Shown in pieces: positions 15,896 through 24,314 of a stretch of 64,000 nucleotides of DNA. The number at the start of each line of letters is the position of its first letter. Position 1 is the first letter of the stretch. The translations under genes and the position numbers were made by a program. The notes below the pieces were generated by a model. It had not been told where the DNA came from. It worked only from the letters and a program-made list of their open reading frames with translations, and ran no database searches. Source of the stretch: Candidatus Fimivivens faecavium (GTDB taxonomy: Bacteria; Bacillota; Clostridia; Oscillospirales; Ruminococcaceae); assembly GCA_018716105.1 (NCBI GenBank), contig DVKH01000035.1, positions 1 through 64,000 on the forward strand, in the 5' to 3' direction.

Positions 15896-18289
15896 ATGAG
15901 CTTAGAGTCCGTGTTCCGGCTGTCCCTCATAATGAACATGATCGACAACCTCACCGGGCCTATGGCCGGAGTCACATCAAGCGTCAACGGAACCGTCTCA
16001 AAGCTGCAAAAGGCAAATGCAGCGCTCGGCAATATGGCGAAGACGGGGGCCGTCATGCAGGAGGTTGGCTCGCAGATCACGGGGGCGGTGCTGTCCCCGG
16101 TCGAGGCTACATTTGAAACCCGGAGAGCGATCGGCGAGCTGGCCTCCCTGGGCGTGAAGGATCTCGGCGTCGTGGAAGACGCCGCCCGGCAGTTCTCCGA
16201 CCAATGGGCCGGAACGACGAAGGCCGACTTCATTGCGGCAGCCTACGACATCAAGAGCGGCATCGCGACGCTCTCGGACGAGGGCGTCGCGGAGTTCACC
16301 AGCCTTGCGGGCCTAACGGCAAAGGCCACGAAGTCGACGGTCGGCGAGATGACGTCATTGTTCGCCACGGGCTACGGCATCTATAAGAACTACTACGACG
16401 ACATGAGCGACATCGAGTTCGGCGAGATGTTCTCGGCGGGTATCGCGAAGTCGGTGCAGCAGTTCAAGACGACGGGCTCGGAAATGGCCTCGAGCATCGA
16501 GAGCCTGGGCGCGTCGGCAACAAACGCGAACGTCCCCCTCGAGGAGCAGCTCACCATCCTCGGCATGCTGCAAGGCACCATGAGCGGCTCGGAGGCGGGC
16601 ACGAAATACGCGGCGTTTATTGGAGCGGCGGCAAAGGGCGGCGACGCCCTGGGCTTGTCATTCCTGGACGCCAACAACCAACTAAAGAGCATGCCGGAGA
16701 TCCTCGACCAGCTCCGGGGCAAATACGGCGAGACCATCGACGCGATGGAGAAGCAGGAGATCGCCGAAGCCTTCGGAACGGACGAGGCCGTCGACCTCAT
16801 CGACCTGCTCTACAACAAGTGCGGAGACCTGCAAGGGAACATCCTCACCATGTACGACGCCCTCGGCTCCGGCACCGGCGTCGCCACGGAGATGGCGAAC
16901 GCAATCAATGAAACGGAGCCCGAGCGGTTTGAACGGCTCACGCAGCGCATCCAGAACGTGAAGGAGTCGATCGGGAATAGCTTACTCCCGACAATCAACG
17001 ATCTCATGTCAACCGGCGAGCAGGTGCTCACAAAGGTCGGCTCGTGGGTCGAGGAGAACCAGGAACTCGTCCGGGTCATCATGCTCGTCGTCCTGGCGAT
17101 CGGCGGCTTCCTCACCATAGCGGGCACGGTCATCGCCGTCGTCTCCGGCGTGGGCTTGATTATCACGAAGGTAATCTCCGGGTTCAAGCTCCTCAAGGCC
17201 GGGTTCCTATTAGCGAAGGGAGCGCTCGCTCCGCTCATATCGAGCGTGTGGAGCTTTACGGCGGCGCTCCTGGCGAACCCCGTCACCTGGATCGTGATCG
17301 GCATCGTGGCCCTCATCGCGGCCCTGGTGCTGCTCTACAACAAGTGCGAGTGGTTCCGAAACGCGGTCAACGCAATCATCGACTTTTTCAAGGAGAAGCT
17401 CGGCGCAGCTCTTGAGGTCGCGTCGGCGATCTTCTCCGGCATCGGCAACGTCATCGGCTCCGTCATGAACGCAGCGAAAGCGACGGTCTCCCAGAACCTC
17501 GACAACATGCGATCCGCATACGAGGCGCACGGAGGAGGCATCCGGGGCGCGGCAGCGGCAGCGGTCGAGGGCGTCAAGGGCATCTATACGGCGGGCTTTT
17601 CCTTCCTGGATAACCTCACCGGCGGACGGCTCTCGGCGATCCGCGACAAGTTTGTCGGCTTTGTGACGAACATAGCCTCGGGCGTGTCCGAACGGTTCAC
17701 AGCCGTCAAGACGGCGTTCTCCAACGGGATCACCGCGATCAAGAACACGGTCACGGGAGCCGTGACGTGGTTCTTTGAGTCGGGCAAGCGCGTCGTCACC
17801 ACATTCGCGAACGGTATCAAATCGGCGTTCACGGGCGCGGTCGACGCGGTAAAGGGCGGCTTGCAGCGCATCCGAAATATGCTTCCCTTCTCTGACGCGA
17901 AAGAAGGCCCTCTCTCGACGCTGACCCTCTCGGGACAACGCACAATGACAACCTACGCCCACGGCCTCGAGCTGGCGCAGGATGCACCCGCCCAGGCAAT
18001 CGAGAAGGGGCTCGACGGCGCGAAGGCTACGCTCGAACGCGAGCCCGTCCAGAAGGTCGACCTCACAAGCGGAGGCGGCAAGAAGGAAGGCTCCGAGAGC
18101 GGAGGCTCCGGCGAGGGTAGCTCTGGCAAGCAAGTCATCATTCAAAAGCTGCTCATTCCGGTCGACCTCAAGAAGATCAAAGACCTCGAGCAGCTCCTCG
18201 CGATGCTCAAGGAGGTCGAGGACTACGCCGAGGCCAACGGCAGCGAGGAACCCGCAGACGATCAAGACGCCGAACCGGCACCGGCATAA
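15896..18289 (+). CDS. Tail tape measure protein
   Basis: A 797-residue protein; ATG 15896 follows TTAGGAGGTG. It is Ala-rich and helical, with hydrophobic segments near residues 400-440 (VIMLVVLAIGGFLTIAGTVI) and 460-490 (NPVTWIVIGIVALIAALVLL), as in phage tail tape measures that also insert into the host membrane. The N-terminal third matches the PhageMin_Tail region. The C-terminus is Gly/Ser- then acid-rich. Its length would set the tail length; it follows the chaperone genes. Confidence 0.93.
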   Translation: MSLESVFRLSLIMNMIDNLTGPMAGVTSSVNGTVSKLQKANAALGNMAKTGAVMQEVGSQITGAVLSPVEATFETRRAIGELASLGVKDLGVVEDAARQFSDQWAGTTKADFIAAAYDIKSGIATLSDEGVAEFTSLAGLTAKATKSTVGEMTSLFATGYGIYKNYYDDMSDIEFGEMFSAGIAKSVQQFKTTGSEMASSIESLGASATNANVPLEEQLTILGMLQGTMSGSEAGTKYAAFIGAAAKGGDALGLSFLDANNQLKSMPEILDQLRGKYGETIDAMEKQEIAEAFGTDEAVDLIDLLYNKCGDLQGNILTMYDALGSGTGVATEMANAINETEPERFERLTQRIQNVKESIGNSLLPTINDLMSTGEQVLTKVGSWVEENQELVRVIMLVVLAIGGFLTIAGTVIAVVSGVGLIITKVISGFKLLKAGFLLAKGALAPLISSVWSFTAALLANPVTWIVIGIVALIAALVLLYNKCEWFRNAVNAIIDFFKEKLGAALEVASAIFSGIGNVIGSVMNAAKATVSQNLDNMRSAYEAHGGGIRGAAAAAVEGVKGIYTAGFSFLDNLTGGRLSAIRDKFVGFVTNIASGVSERFTAVKTAFSNGITAIKNTVTGAVTWFFESGKRVVTTFANGIKSAFTGAVDAVKGGLQRIRNMLPFSDAKEGPLSTLTLSGQRTMTTYAHGLELAQDAPAQAIEKGLDGAKATLEREPVQKVDLTSGGGKKEGSESGGSGEGSSGKQVIIQKLLIPVDLKKIKDLEQLLAMLKEVEDYAEANGSEEPADDQDAEPAPA

Positions 18290-18308
18290 CAAGGAGGGAG
18301 AGACGACA

Positions 18309-18920
18309 ATGATTTACACCGAAGACCAGATCGTCAAGGTGAACGGGGTCGTCCTCCCTGGCCTTGTTAAGAGTATCGAGGTCAAGGAGTCGGCCAAAAT
18401 CGACGAGCAGGAGGTCGAGGGTAGCGCCACAAAGCCCAAACAGGCGACGGGCTACGAGGACGCGAAGGTAAACATCGAACTCATTCTCGACGACACACCA
18501 ACGCAAACGAAGTACCAGCGGCTCGAGACGCTTCGGGCGATCTTCCGAACGCCCGGCCAGTCAGTCCCGAAGCCTATTCCCATTGTTAGTGAGGCCACGG
18601 CGGCGCACGGGGTCGACAAGGTTCTGTTCAAGTCACTCTCCCACAAGTCGGAGAACAAGAAGGAACAGATCTCCGTCTCTCTTGAGTTCTGGGAGTATGT
18701 CCCCACCACCATTCAAACGACGAGCAGTTCGTCGGGATCTTCGTCCGGCGGAGGCTCCTCCGGTAGGAGCTCCGGCGGGAGCTCCGGCGGAACCCAGCAG
18801 CAAACGAGCCTGACTTCCGATTATCAGAAGTACCTACAATCAAGTCGGGGGAAGTCCCCGGCGGTGGACGATGCAGGAACGGCGGCAGCGCTCGACAAGG
18901 TCTCACAGATGCCATACTAA
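18309..18920 (+). CDS. Tail/baseplate protein with Ser-Gly linker
   Basis: A 203-residue protein (ATG 18309, site AAGGAGGG). Residues 1-135 form a beta-rich domain (VKVNGVVLPGLVKSIEVKE, KVNIELILDDTP) like the small hub-associated proteins after the tape measure; residues 136-165 are almost only Ser and Gly, a flexible linker; the end is a short helical tail. It occupies the place of Mu gpN/gp43, which links tape measure and hub. Function inferred. Confidence 0.75.
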   Translation: MIYTEDQIVKVNGVVLPGLVKSIEVKESAKIDEQEVEGSATKPKQATGYEDAKVNIELILDDTPTQTKYQRLETLRAIFRTPGQSVPKPIPIVSEATAAHGVDKVLFKSLSHKSENKKEQISVSLEFWEYVPTTIQTTSSSSGSSSGGGSSGRSSGGSSGGTQQQTSLTSDYQKYLQSSRGKSPAVDDAGTAAALDKVSQMPY

Positions 18921-18935
18921 GGGAGGAGGAACCGG

Positions 18936-19691
18936 ATGGAAACACTCGAATTATTCTACCCCCAGATCTCGGCCAGAGCTGGCCCCTATACCTTCGACAA
19001 GGGCGTCGAGATCGAGGTCTATTCCTCAAAGACTTCTTATTTTGATTGGGCGAAGATCCGCTTCACGGAACAGTTCCAGCCGAAGATCTCGCTCAAGAAG
19101 AAAGACCCGGCGGCGATAGAACTCGGCTATGATGACATCTTCGAGGAAGTGTTCACGGGCTATGTCTCGAAGCCGTACAACGGCGGCGGCTTTACCGACG
19201 AAGTCACGCTCAAGGACGAGATGCTGCTCCTTGAGGAGACACAGATCAACGACACGTTCCTGGACACGACGCCCCAGGAGATGATCTCCTACTTCCTGGG
19301 GAAGGCTGGCGTCTCAAAGATGAAGCTCTCGTCCCAGGGCTACCCGAAACGAAAGCGGCTCCCCATTCGGCAGATGAGCGTCATCGAGGCGATCAATGCC
19401 GTGCATGCCGCATGGAACACGAAGCAGCCCTTTTTCTTTTCGGGCGGCGTCTTCTATTGGGGGGAGAAGCCGGAGCAAAGCAAGATCTATACGTTCGAGT
19501 ACGGCGTGAACATCATCTCTCTGGTGAGGACTGGCGGGGCCTGGGAGCTCGAGACAGTGTCCGCCCCGTTTGTGCGCCACTCCCACAAGATCAACGTCAT
19601 TCACCCGAAAGTGAGCGGGGAGTTCGAGGTCTCGAAGGTGGTCTCATCCACCGGGGAGAACGGATTCATCCGCACGAAGATTTATTTCTAA
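18936..19691 (+). CDS. Baseplate hub protein (Mu gpP / gpD-like)
   Basis: A 251-residue protein with the shortened hub layout of gpD/gp44 proteins: an N-terminal beta barrel (VEIEVYSSKTSYFDWAKI), a GYVSKPYNGGGFTDEVTLKD segment typical of the Mu P/T4 gp27 family, and TPQEMISYFLGKAGV. It would form the central hub of the baseplate. Length is short of the usual 350, so a part may be carried by the following small protein. Confidence 0.82.
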   Translation: METLELFYPQISARAGPYTFDKGVEIEVYSSKTSYFDWAKIRFTEQFQPKISLKKKDPAAIELGYDDIFEEVFTGYVSKPYNGGGFTDEVTLKDEMLLLEETQINDTFLDTTPQEMISYFLGKAGVSKMKLSSQGYPKRKRLPIRQMSVIEAINAVHAAWNTKQPFFFSGGVFYWGEKPEQSKIYTFEYGVNIISLVRTGGAWELETVSAPFVRHSHKINVIHPKVSGEFEVSKVVSSTGENGFIRTKIYF

Positions 19692-19708
19692 GAAAGGAGG
19701 GGCGGGAC

Positions 19709-20068
19709 ATGCTCGAGAAGATGATGCAGGCGGTAGCCCGGAAGATCATCGCGCAGGAATACCCACACGCAAAGAGTCCCTCCGTGGTCTATGCCACCGT
19801 CAGCACGGCGACGCAGCTCGCGGAGACCTTTGAACTCAATAATCTGGTCATATACAACGAGGCAAAGGGAGAAGTTTTCCCGGGGCGCATAACAGCCTTT
19901 TGGAACGAGTACACCCTCGTCGTCGTAGACCGATGGGGAAATAGGGACGAGAGCTTCCCGGCCCTTCCCGGCGTCAGGTCGAAAGCGCAGTACAAGGTCG
20001 GGGCCGTTGTGGCCGTTGCTATGGCATACGGGGACAGCCCCGCGATCATCGGGGAGGTGCAGCTATGA
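19709..20068 (+). CDS. Baseplate assembly/spike-like OB-fold protein
   Basis: A 119-residue protein read from ATG 19709 after AAAGGAGGGG. Short beta strands (GRITAFWNEYTLVVVDRWGN, VGAVVAVAMAYGDSPAIIGEV) suggest an OB-type fold as in gpV/DUF2577 baseplate proteins. No long spike helix is present. It overlaps the wedge gene by four bases (ATGA). Role inferred from position. Confidence 0.75.
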   Translation: MLEKMMQAVARKIIAQEYPHAKSPSVVYATVSTATQLAETFELNNLVIYNEAKGEVFPGRITAFWNEYTLVVVDRWGNRDESFPALPGVRSKAQYKVGAVVAVAMAYGDSPAIIGEVQL

Positions 20069-20475
20069 CTGGGTTAAACGACACAGACATCCGCCTTAAT
20101 GACGAGTGGGCTCTCACCCAGGCGGCGGACGGCGACGCCCCTCTCTGCTCCGGCCTGGACTGTCTCTATCAGAACATCATACTTGAAGCCCTGACACAGC
20201 CGGGAGATCTCTTTTATGACCCTGCCTTCGGCTGGGGCTTGTATGAGTTCATACAGTCGGAAGATGACGACCTCACTCGGCTTGAGATTGCGCAGCGGGC
20301 CCGGCTGGGGCTTCAAAAGAGAGAGGTGATCGCGCCCGAGAGCATAGAGATCGACGTCGGCTTCTCTGACGATGTCTTCCGGCTCCGCTGCTCCTTCCGC
20401 TTCCTGCCGGAGGACGAGCCCCGGGAGCTCAATGTCGTCGTGAGCGCGGTCGGCGTGGAGGTGATAACAATATGA
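20065..20475 (+). CDS. Baseplate wedge protein (gpW/gp25-like)
   Basis: A 136-residue protein with the gp25-like pattern: a helical middle (LYQNIILEALTQPGDLFYDPAFGWGLYEFI) followed by two beta strands (RLRCSFRFLP, LNVVVSAVGVEVI). Mu gp46 and P2 gpW belong here. It is a wedge component and overlaps the J-like gene by ATGA. Confidence 0.9.
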   Translation: MTGLNDTDIRLNDEWALTQAADGDAPLCSGLDCLYQNIILEALTQPGDLFYDPAFGWGLYEFIQSEDDDLTRLEIAQRARLGLQKREVIAPESIEIDVGFSDDVFRLRCSFRFLPEDEPRELNVVVSAVGVEVITI

Positions 20476-21605
20476 TCGACAAAGCAATACTTGACGAAGT
20501 CCTTCCGGTGCCGGAGCTTGAGGCACTCAAGGAGGAGAAGATCTCCGAGCTGAAAGAGGAGGGCTTTGTAATCACGAACTTCCACTCGGGCGGCGTGTTC
20601 TATACGCTGCTCATGGTAGTCCTCCGTATCAAGATTGAGTTCACGGAGCTCCTCCGGGTCATTCTGAACAATATGTTCCTCTCCCACGCCTCCGGCGCGT
20701 GGCTCGACCTCAAAGCGGCTGACTATGGCAAGAAACGGAAGAAGGCCCAGAAGACGCAAGGACTTGTCACACTGACCAGAACGGACGCCCAGGGTGAGGC
20801 CGTCAAGATCGAAAAGGGCCACATCTTCAAGACCCAGATGGACATCAACGGAGAGGAGCTTCGGTTCTTTGCTGTTGAAGCGGCAGTCCTGCAAAAAGGG
20901 GCGAGGTCGGTCGACGTCCTTGTCGAAGCGGAAAAGGAGGGCGCTCGGTACAATGTGCCGGAGGCGCAGATCACCCGGAGCCTCACGTTCCTCAACGGGG
21001 TCGACGGGATCTCCAACACCGAGGATTGGGTAGTCCGGGAAGGCAGCGACACAGAGGACGACGAAGGACTTCGGACGCGCTCTCTCCGCTCCTGGTCAGA
21101 GCTTGCGGCCCGGGCGATCGAGGACACCTTTGTCAATGCAGCGGAGGCCGTCCAGGGCGTCCTATTCGCACAGGCAGACTGTGACCACCCGAGGGGGCAA
21201 GGGACGGTCGATGTGATTGTAACAGGGACAGCCGGAGAGGCGACGGAAGGACTTCTCGACGAGGTTCGTGAGGCCGTTGGCAAGATTGCCGGGCCATACG
21301 ATAATATTCTTGTGAAGTCGTCCGAGACCGTTCCCCAGGACATCGCGGTCACGGTATCGACTTCCGACGTCTCCTCGGAGGAGGAAATCAAGGAGAGGAT
21401 CTCCTCGATCCTCTCGGAACTGCTCGCGGTCAGAAAGGGCCGGAGGTTCAACGAACTCCGGCGCTCCGACATCAACTTCGCGATCCGCAGCAGCTACAGC
21501 GCGGCCACCAATGCGGAGATCACAGCTCCCGCCGAAGACGTTGTCCTGGGGAAGGACAAGGTCATCACCCTCGGGGCCGTCTCTGTAACCGTCAGAAGGG
21601 AGTGA
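20472..21605 (+). CDS. Baseplate J-like protein (Mu gp47-like)
   Basis: A 377-residue protein of the Baseplate_J family (PF04865). Landmarks are SHASGAWLDLKAADYGKKRK, LTFLNGVDGISNTEDW, and GLRTRSLRSW. It forms the outer wedge to which tail fibres attach. Start ATG 20472 has GGAGGTG at a good distance. Confidence 0.93.
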   Translation: MIDKAILDEVLPVPELEALKEEKISELKEEGFVITNFHSGGVFYTLLMVVLRIKIEFTELLRVILNNMFLSHASGAWLDLKAADYGKKRKKAQKTQGLVTLTRTDAQGEAVKIEKGHIFKTQMDINGEELRFFAVEAAVLQKGARSVDVLVEAEKEGARYNVPEAQITRSLTFLNGVDGISNTEDWVVREGSDTEDDEGLRTRSLRSWSELAARAIEDTFVNAAEAVQGVLFAQADCDHPRGQGTVDVIVTGTAGEATEGLLDEVREAVGKIAGPYDNILVKSSETVPQDIAVTVSTSDVSSEEEIKERISSILSELLAVRKGRRFNELRRSDINFAIRSSYSAATNAEITAPAEDVVLGKDKVITLGAVSVTVRRE

Positions 21606-21609
21606 GCGG

Positions 21610-22503
21610 ATGAAGCGCTTCGACACCTTCGGCGAGTATATGTTCGACCTGCTTTTTGCCCCGCTGAAACGAGGCAAACGGACGGCGAACCAGCTCTTTA
21701 TCTTCTTCAAAGTCGTCGGGCGTGTGTTTGATGGGATGAAGAAGGACGCCTTCCGAGTCCGGGACGAGGCAAACGTCGCAACCGCGAGCCCGGTCATGCT
21801 TCCGGTACATGGACAGGATCGAGACATGCCAAGGCTCGAGGGTGAGGATATAGAGAGCTACCGGACACGCCTCTCCATGAAGGGAGTAATCTCCGAAGCG
21901 GGGGGCATCAAAAGCGGCATCCTCTATGCCCTGGCGTCGCTGGGGTATGAGCAAAGCACGATCGAGCCGTTCTCCTATCAAGATCCCGAACGCTGGGCCG
22001 AGTTCATTGTATTCCTCAAAGGCTCAAAGCAAAGCGGCGTCAACAATCTCGCAGTTATCGACGCCGAAGTTCGGAAGGTCAAGGAGGGCAGCTCGAAGCC
22101 CTCTTACGGGGCCGAGTCTGGCGGGGTCATCGAGATCCACTCCGAGACGATTTCCGGGTTCTCGCGGTATCCCCGTTGCGGGGAAATAGTTTGCGGCGTG
22201 TGGCCTCATGTTGTCAGCATCGGCCACCTGTTGAGCTCCGAAGTCCAGGCCGTCAGCACCCACGACTCCGGCGAGGTAGAGTTCCCCAAGGTGGGAACGA
22301 TCGCGGCCTCCGAAAAATTCTATCAGCCGTGCGCGTTCGTCATGTATGAGGCCCTGTCCTCCGAAATTGAGGCGGGCTCCGCATTTGACCACGGCGCGAA
22401 GATCTACCCTGTTTGCTCTCCGGGGCTCCGGTGCTCCGGCGTGACACTTATGACGGAAGGAGGGGAAAAACATGCCGAAGACGATCACATCACTCGGGAT
22501 TGA
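21610..22503 (+). CDS. Tail protein at the Mu gp48 position
   Basis: A 297-residue protein following gpJ. The N-terminal 150 residues (YMFDLLFAPLKRGKRTANQL, LEGEDIESYRTRLSMKGVI, LASLGYEQSTIEPF) resemble gp48/gpI-type tail proteins that connect baseplate and fibre. The C-terminal half is unusual: three short repeats built on H-DSGEVEF, SSEIEAGSAFDHG and SETISGFSRYP-like phrases, looking like a small beta repeat array. It overlaps the next gene by 32 bases. Confidence 0.75.
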   Translation: MKRFDTFGEYMFDLLFAPLKRGKRTANQLFIFFKVVGRVFDGMKKDAFRVRDEANVATASPVMLPVHGQDRDMPRLEGEDIESYRTRLSMKGVISEAGGIKSGILYALASLGYEQSTIEPFSYQDPERWAEFIVFLKGSKQSGVNNLAVIDAEVRKVKEGSSKPSYGAESGGVIEIHSETISGFSRYPRCGEIVCGVWPHVVSIGHLLSSEVQAVSTHDSGEVEFPKVGTIAASEKFYQPCAFVMYEALSSEIEAGSAFDHGAKIYPVCSPGLRCSGVTLMTEGGEKHAEDDHITRD

Positions 22504-22807
22504 GAAAATCGGGCGTCGCTTTGCCGACTCGGTCGACCATGCGGCCTATACGCTGAACGGAGCGCCGAAGACGGTCGCGCCGTTCCGAAAAATCGTTGAA
22601 GCGGAGTCCGTGAAGATCTACATCTACTTCGACGACACAATCTCCGGCAATGTGGCGAACGTGCAGCTCGTCGACGCAGACGGCGACGTCGTCGCACAGT
22701 CTGACCGGGAGTTTGAAAAACCGCCGAGCAAGGGTCTCTATGTAGCCTTCAAGTACACAATCATCGAAAAAGAAACGGAGGTACAGATCGAAAGTGAACA
22801 GTTATGA
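22472..22807 (+). CDS. Small tail-region protein, unknown
   Basis: A 111-residue beta-rich protein (VKIYIYFDDTISGNVANVQL, GLYVAFKYTIIEKETEVQIE) with a strong GGAAGGAGGGG site. Proteins of this kind are common upstream of fibres in Mu-like phages of clostridia, but I know no function. Its end overlaps the next gene by 14 bases. Confidence 0.68.
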   Translation: MPKTITSLGIEKIGRRFADSVDHAAYTLNGAPKTVAPFRKIVEAESVKIYIYFDDTISGNVANVQLVDADGDVVAQSDREFEKPPSKGLYVAFKYTIIEKETEVQIESEQL

Positions 22808-23105
22808 AAAAATCGGATGGCTTGACCACGTCGAGGATGTCGCGACGGGCGAGGTCATCCAGGAAGGAACGCCGGTCAGTCAGACGAACATGAACCACAT
22901 GGACGAGGGCATCTATCAGAACCGAGAAGCTGTCATTCTCCATGAGGCCCAGATCGCCGACGCGCAGAAAGAGATCAAAGTGCTGAAAGACGCCACCCTC
23001 AACAACATGACGAACAACGTCTTTCTCATCAATTTTGACTCCGTGAACTCGGTCGCGATCACCTCTGGTATCTATGACCCCGTCGCGCGGAAACTCTATG
23101 TTTAG
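22794..23105 (+). CDS. Small helical tail-region protein, unknown
   Basis: A 103-residue protein from GTG 22794. The first half has a beta-turn motif seen in fibre-associated proteins (WLDHVEDVATGEVIQEGTPV, then TNMNHMDEGIY), and the second half is a helix (EAQIADAQKEIKVLKDATL). That opening is typical of phage fibre N-termini that bind the baseplate. It ends in TAG 67 bases before the reverse transcriptase start. It is not a recognisable DGR accessory protein (Avd). Confidence 0.65.
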   Translation: MNSYEKIGWLDHVEDVATGEVIQEGTPVSQTNMNHMDEGIYQNREAVILHEAQIADAQKEIKVLKDATLNNMTNNVFLINFDSVNSVAITSGIYDPVARKLYV

Positions 23106-23171
23106 GGCGGCTTGCACCCTAAAAGAAACAAGCTGCATACTCGGGAATTTTTTCGGTGAGCTTTGCCCGAT

Positions 23172-24314
23172 ATGCGAAAAGTGCCGAGACCTCTCGGAGG
23201 ACGAGCTCGTTATTATGACCGCGAGCGGCCTCACCCTCGAAGGGGAGTCCGTCCTTGTTATGACCTCCTACGAGAGAAGAACAATGTCGACCTATGGCGA
23301 GAGCTCAAGAACTCGAAGTACACCCCGGGGCCGTATCATTCTACGGTCATAACGGAGCCCAAACGGAGAGATCTCTCAATCCCTGGACTCCGCGACAAGG
23401 TGGTGCAGCTCGTCATCCATGAGGAGCTGCAAAACATCTTCCGGCCCGTGTTCATCGACGGATCGTTCGCTTGTCAGTACGGGAGAGGCCCGATCCGCGC
23501 CGCCCTCAAGGTGCAGCACGACATGAGGGTCGCCCGCATGAAGTGGGGCGACGATGTGGCCGTCATTAAAATAGACGCCCGGAAGTTCTTCTACTCCATC
23601 GACCGCGACCTGCTCAAGAAAATCCTTGCGAAGCGGTTCAAGAAGCTCAAGAAGAAGCACCCCGACATGTACGGGGATCTCCTTCGGTTTTACCGGCTTC
23701 TTTGCAAAGTGATTGATAGCTCGCCGGAGGGAGAGCGAGGCATCCCACTCGGGAATGTCAGCTCCCAGGACTTCGCGAACATCTACCTCAACGAGCTCGA
23801 TCAATTTTGTGTCCGCTTCCTCGGGGCGAAGCTCTACACCCGGTACATGGACGACGTCGTCATCGTTGCGCCGAGCAAAGAGATCGCCCGGGAGTGGCTG
23901 GCAAAGATCAAGGAGTTCCTCCAAGTGAGGCTACACCTTGACACCAACAAGAAGACAAAGGTTTTCTACATGCGGCAGGGCGTGAACGCCTACGGCTTCA
24001 AAATCCGAGCTACCCACATGATGCTCCGCACCGAGTCCAAACGGCGAGAGAAGCGGCGTATCAAAGCGATGGTTCGGAAGATGAGGGAAGGCAAGATCAC
24101 GCGGGCGGCGGTCGTCCAGGCGGTCAACTCGTGGATCGGGTTCGCCCGGTGGGCCAGTTCCTACAATCTCGCGAAGAAGATATTCGCGCCCTACCGCTTT
24201 ATCAAAACGGAAGGAGAGATCCCTTATGGCGCAATATCTCGGAACCGTCAAGCTCGGCGGATTCTACAACAACGGCGCAATTCTCAAGCGGCCCACAAAG
24301 CCGTGGCGGCCTGA
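23172..24314 (+). CDS. Reverse transcriptase, diversity-generating-retroelement type
   Basis: A 380-residue RT (start ATG 23172 preferred; a TTG lies at 23163). Seen in order: EPKRRDLSIPGLRDKVVQ (RT motif 1-2), IDARKFFYSID (first catalytic Asp), IPLGNVSSQDFANIYLNELD, and RYMDDVVI (catalytic YMDD). The SQ in GNVSSQ separates DGR-type enzymes from group II intron RTs, which have SP. The C-terminal SWIGFARWASSYNLAKKI resembles DGR RT ends; no maturase or endonuclease domain follows. It overlaps the variable tail gene by 89 bases. Known DGR RTs copy a template repeat with adenine-specific errors. Confidence 0.88.
   Translation: MRKVPRPLGGRARYYDRERPHPRRGVRPCYDLLREKNNVDLWRELKNSKYTPGPYHSTVITEPKRRDLSIPGLRDKVVQLVIHEELQNIFRPVFIDGSFACQYGRGPIRAALKVQHDMRVARMKWGDDVAVIKIDARKFFYSIDRDLLKKILAKRFKKLKKKHPDMYGDLLRFYRLLCKVIDSSPEGERGIPLGNVSSQDFANIYLNELDQFCVRFLGAKLYTRYMDDVVIVAPSKEIAREWLAKIKEFLQVRLHLDTNKKTKVFYMRQGVNAYGFKIRATHMMLRTESKRREKRRIKAMVRKMREGKITRAAVVQAVNSWIGFARWASSYNLAKKIFAPYRFIKTEGEIPYGAISRNRQARRILQQRRNSQAAHKAVAA

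Noticed and set aside
17210..18292. 360-codon antisense frame under the tape measure gene
   Set aside because: Composition is that of a shadow frame; no ribosome-binding site or family resemblance.
22794..23163. Template repeat for the DGR upstream of the RT
   Set aside because: Compared by eye with the VR on both strands; no alignable stretch with A at variable positions.
23074..23352. Alternative plus-strand frame overlapping the RT start
   Set aside because: It overlaps the RT coding region, lacks a ribosome-binding site and its product looks like a frame shadow; the RT frame carries the conserved motifs.
23172..24314. Group II intron or retron interpretation of the RT
   Set aside because: Motif 4 has SQ, not SP; no maturase domain, no intron ends, no msr/msd-like structure beside it, and a VGFRP-type target gene is adjacent.
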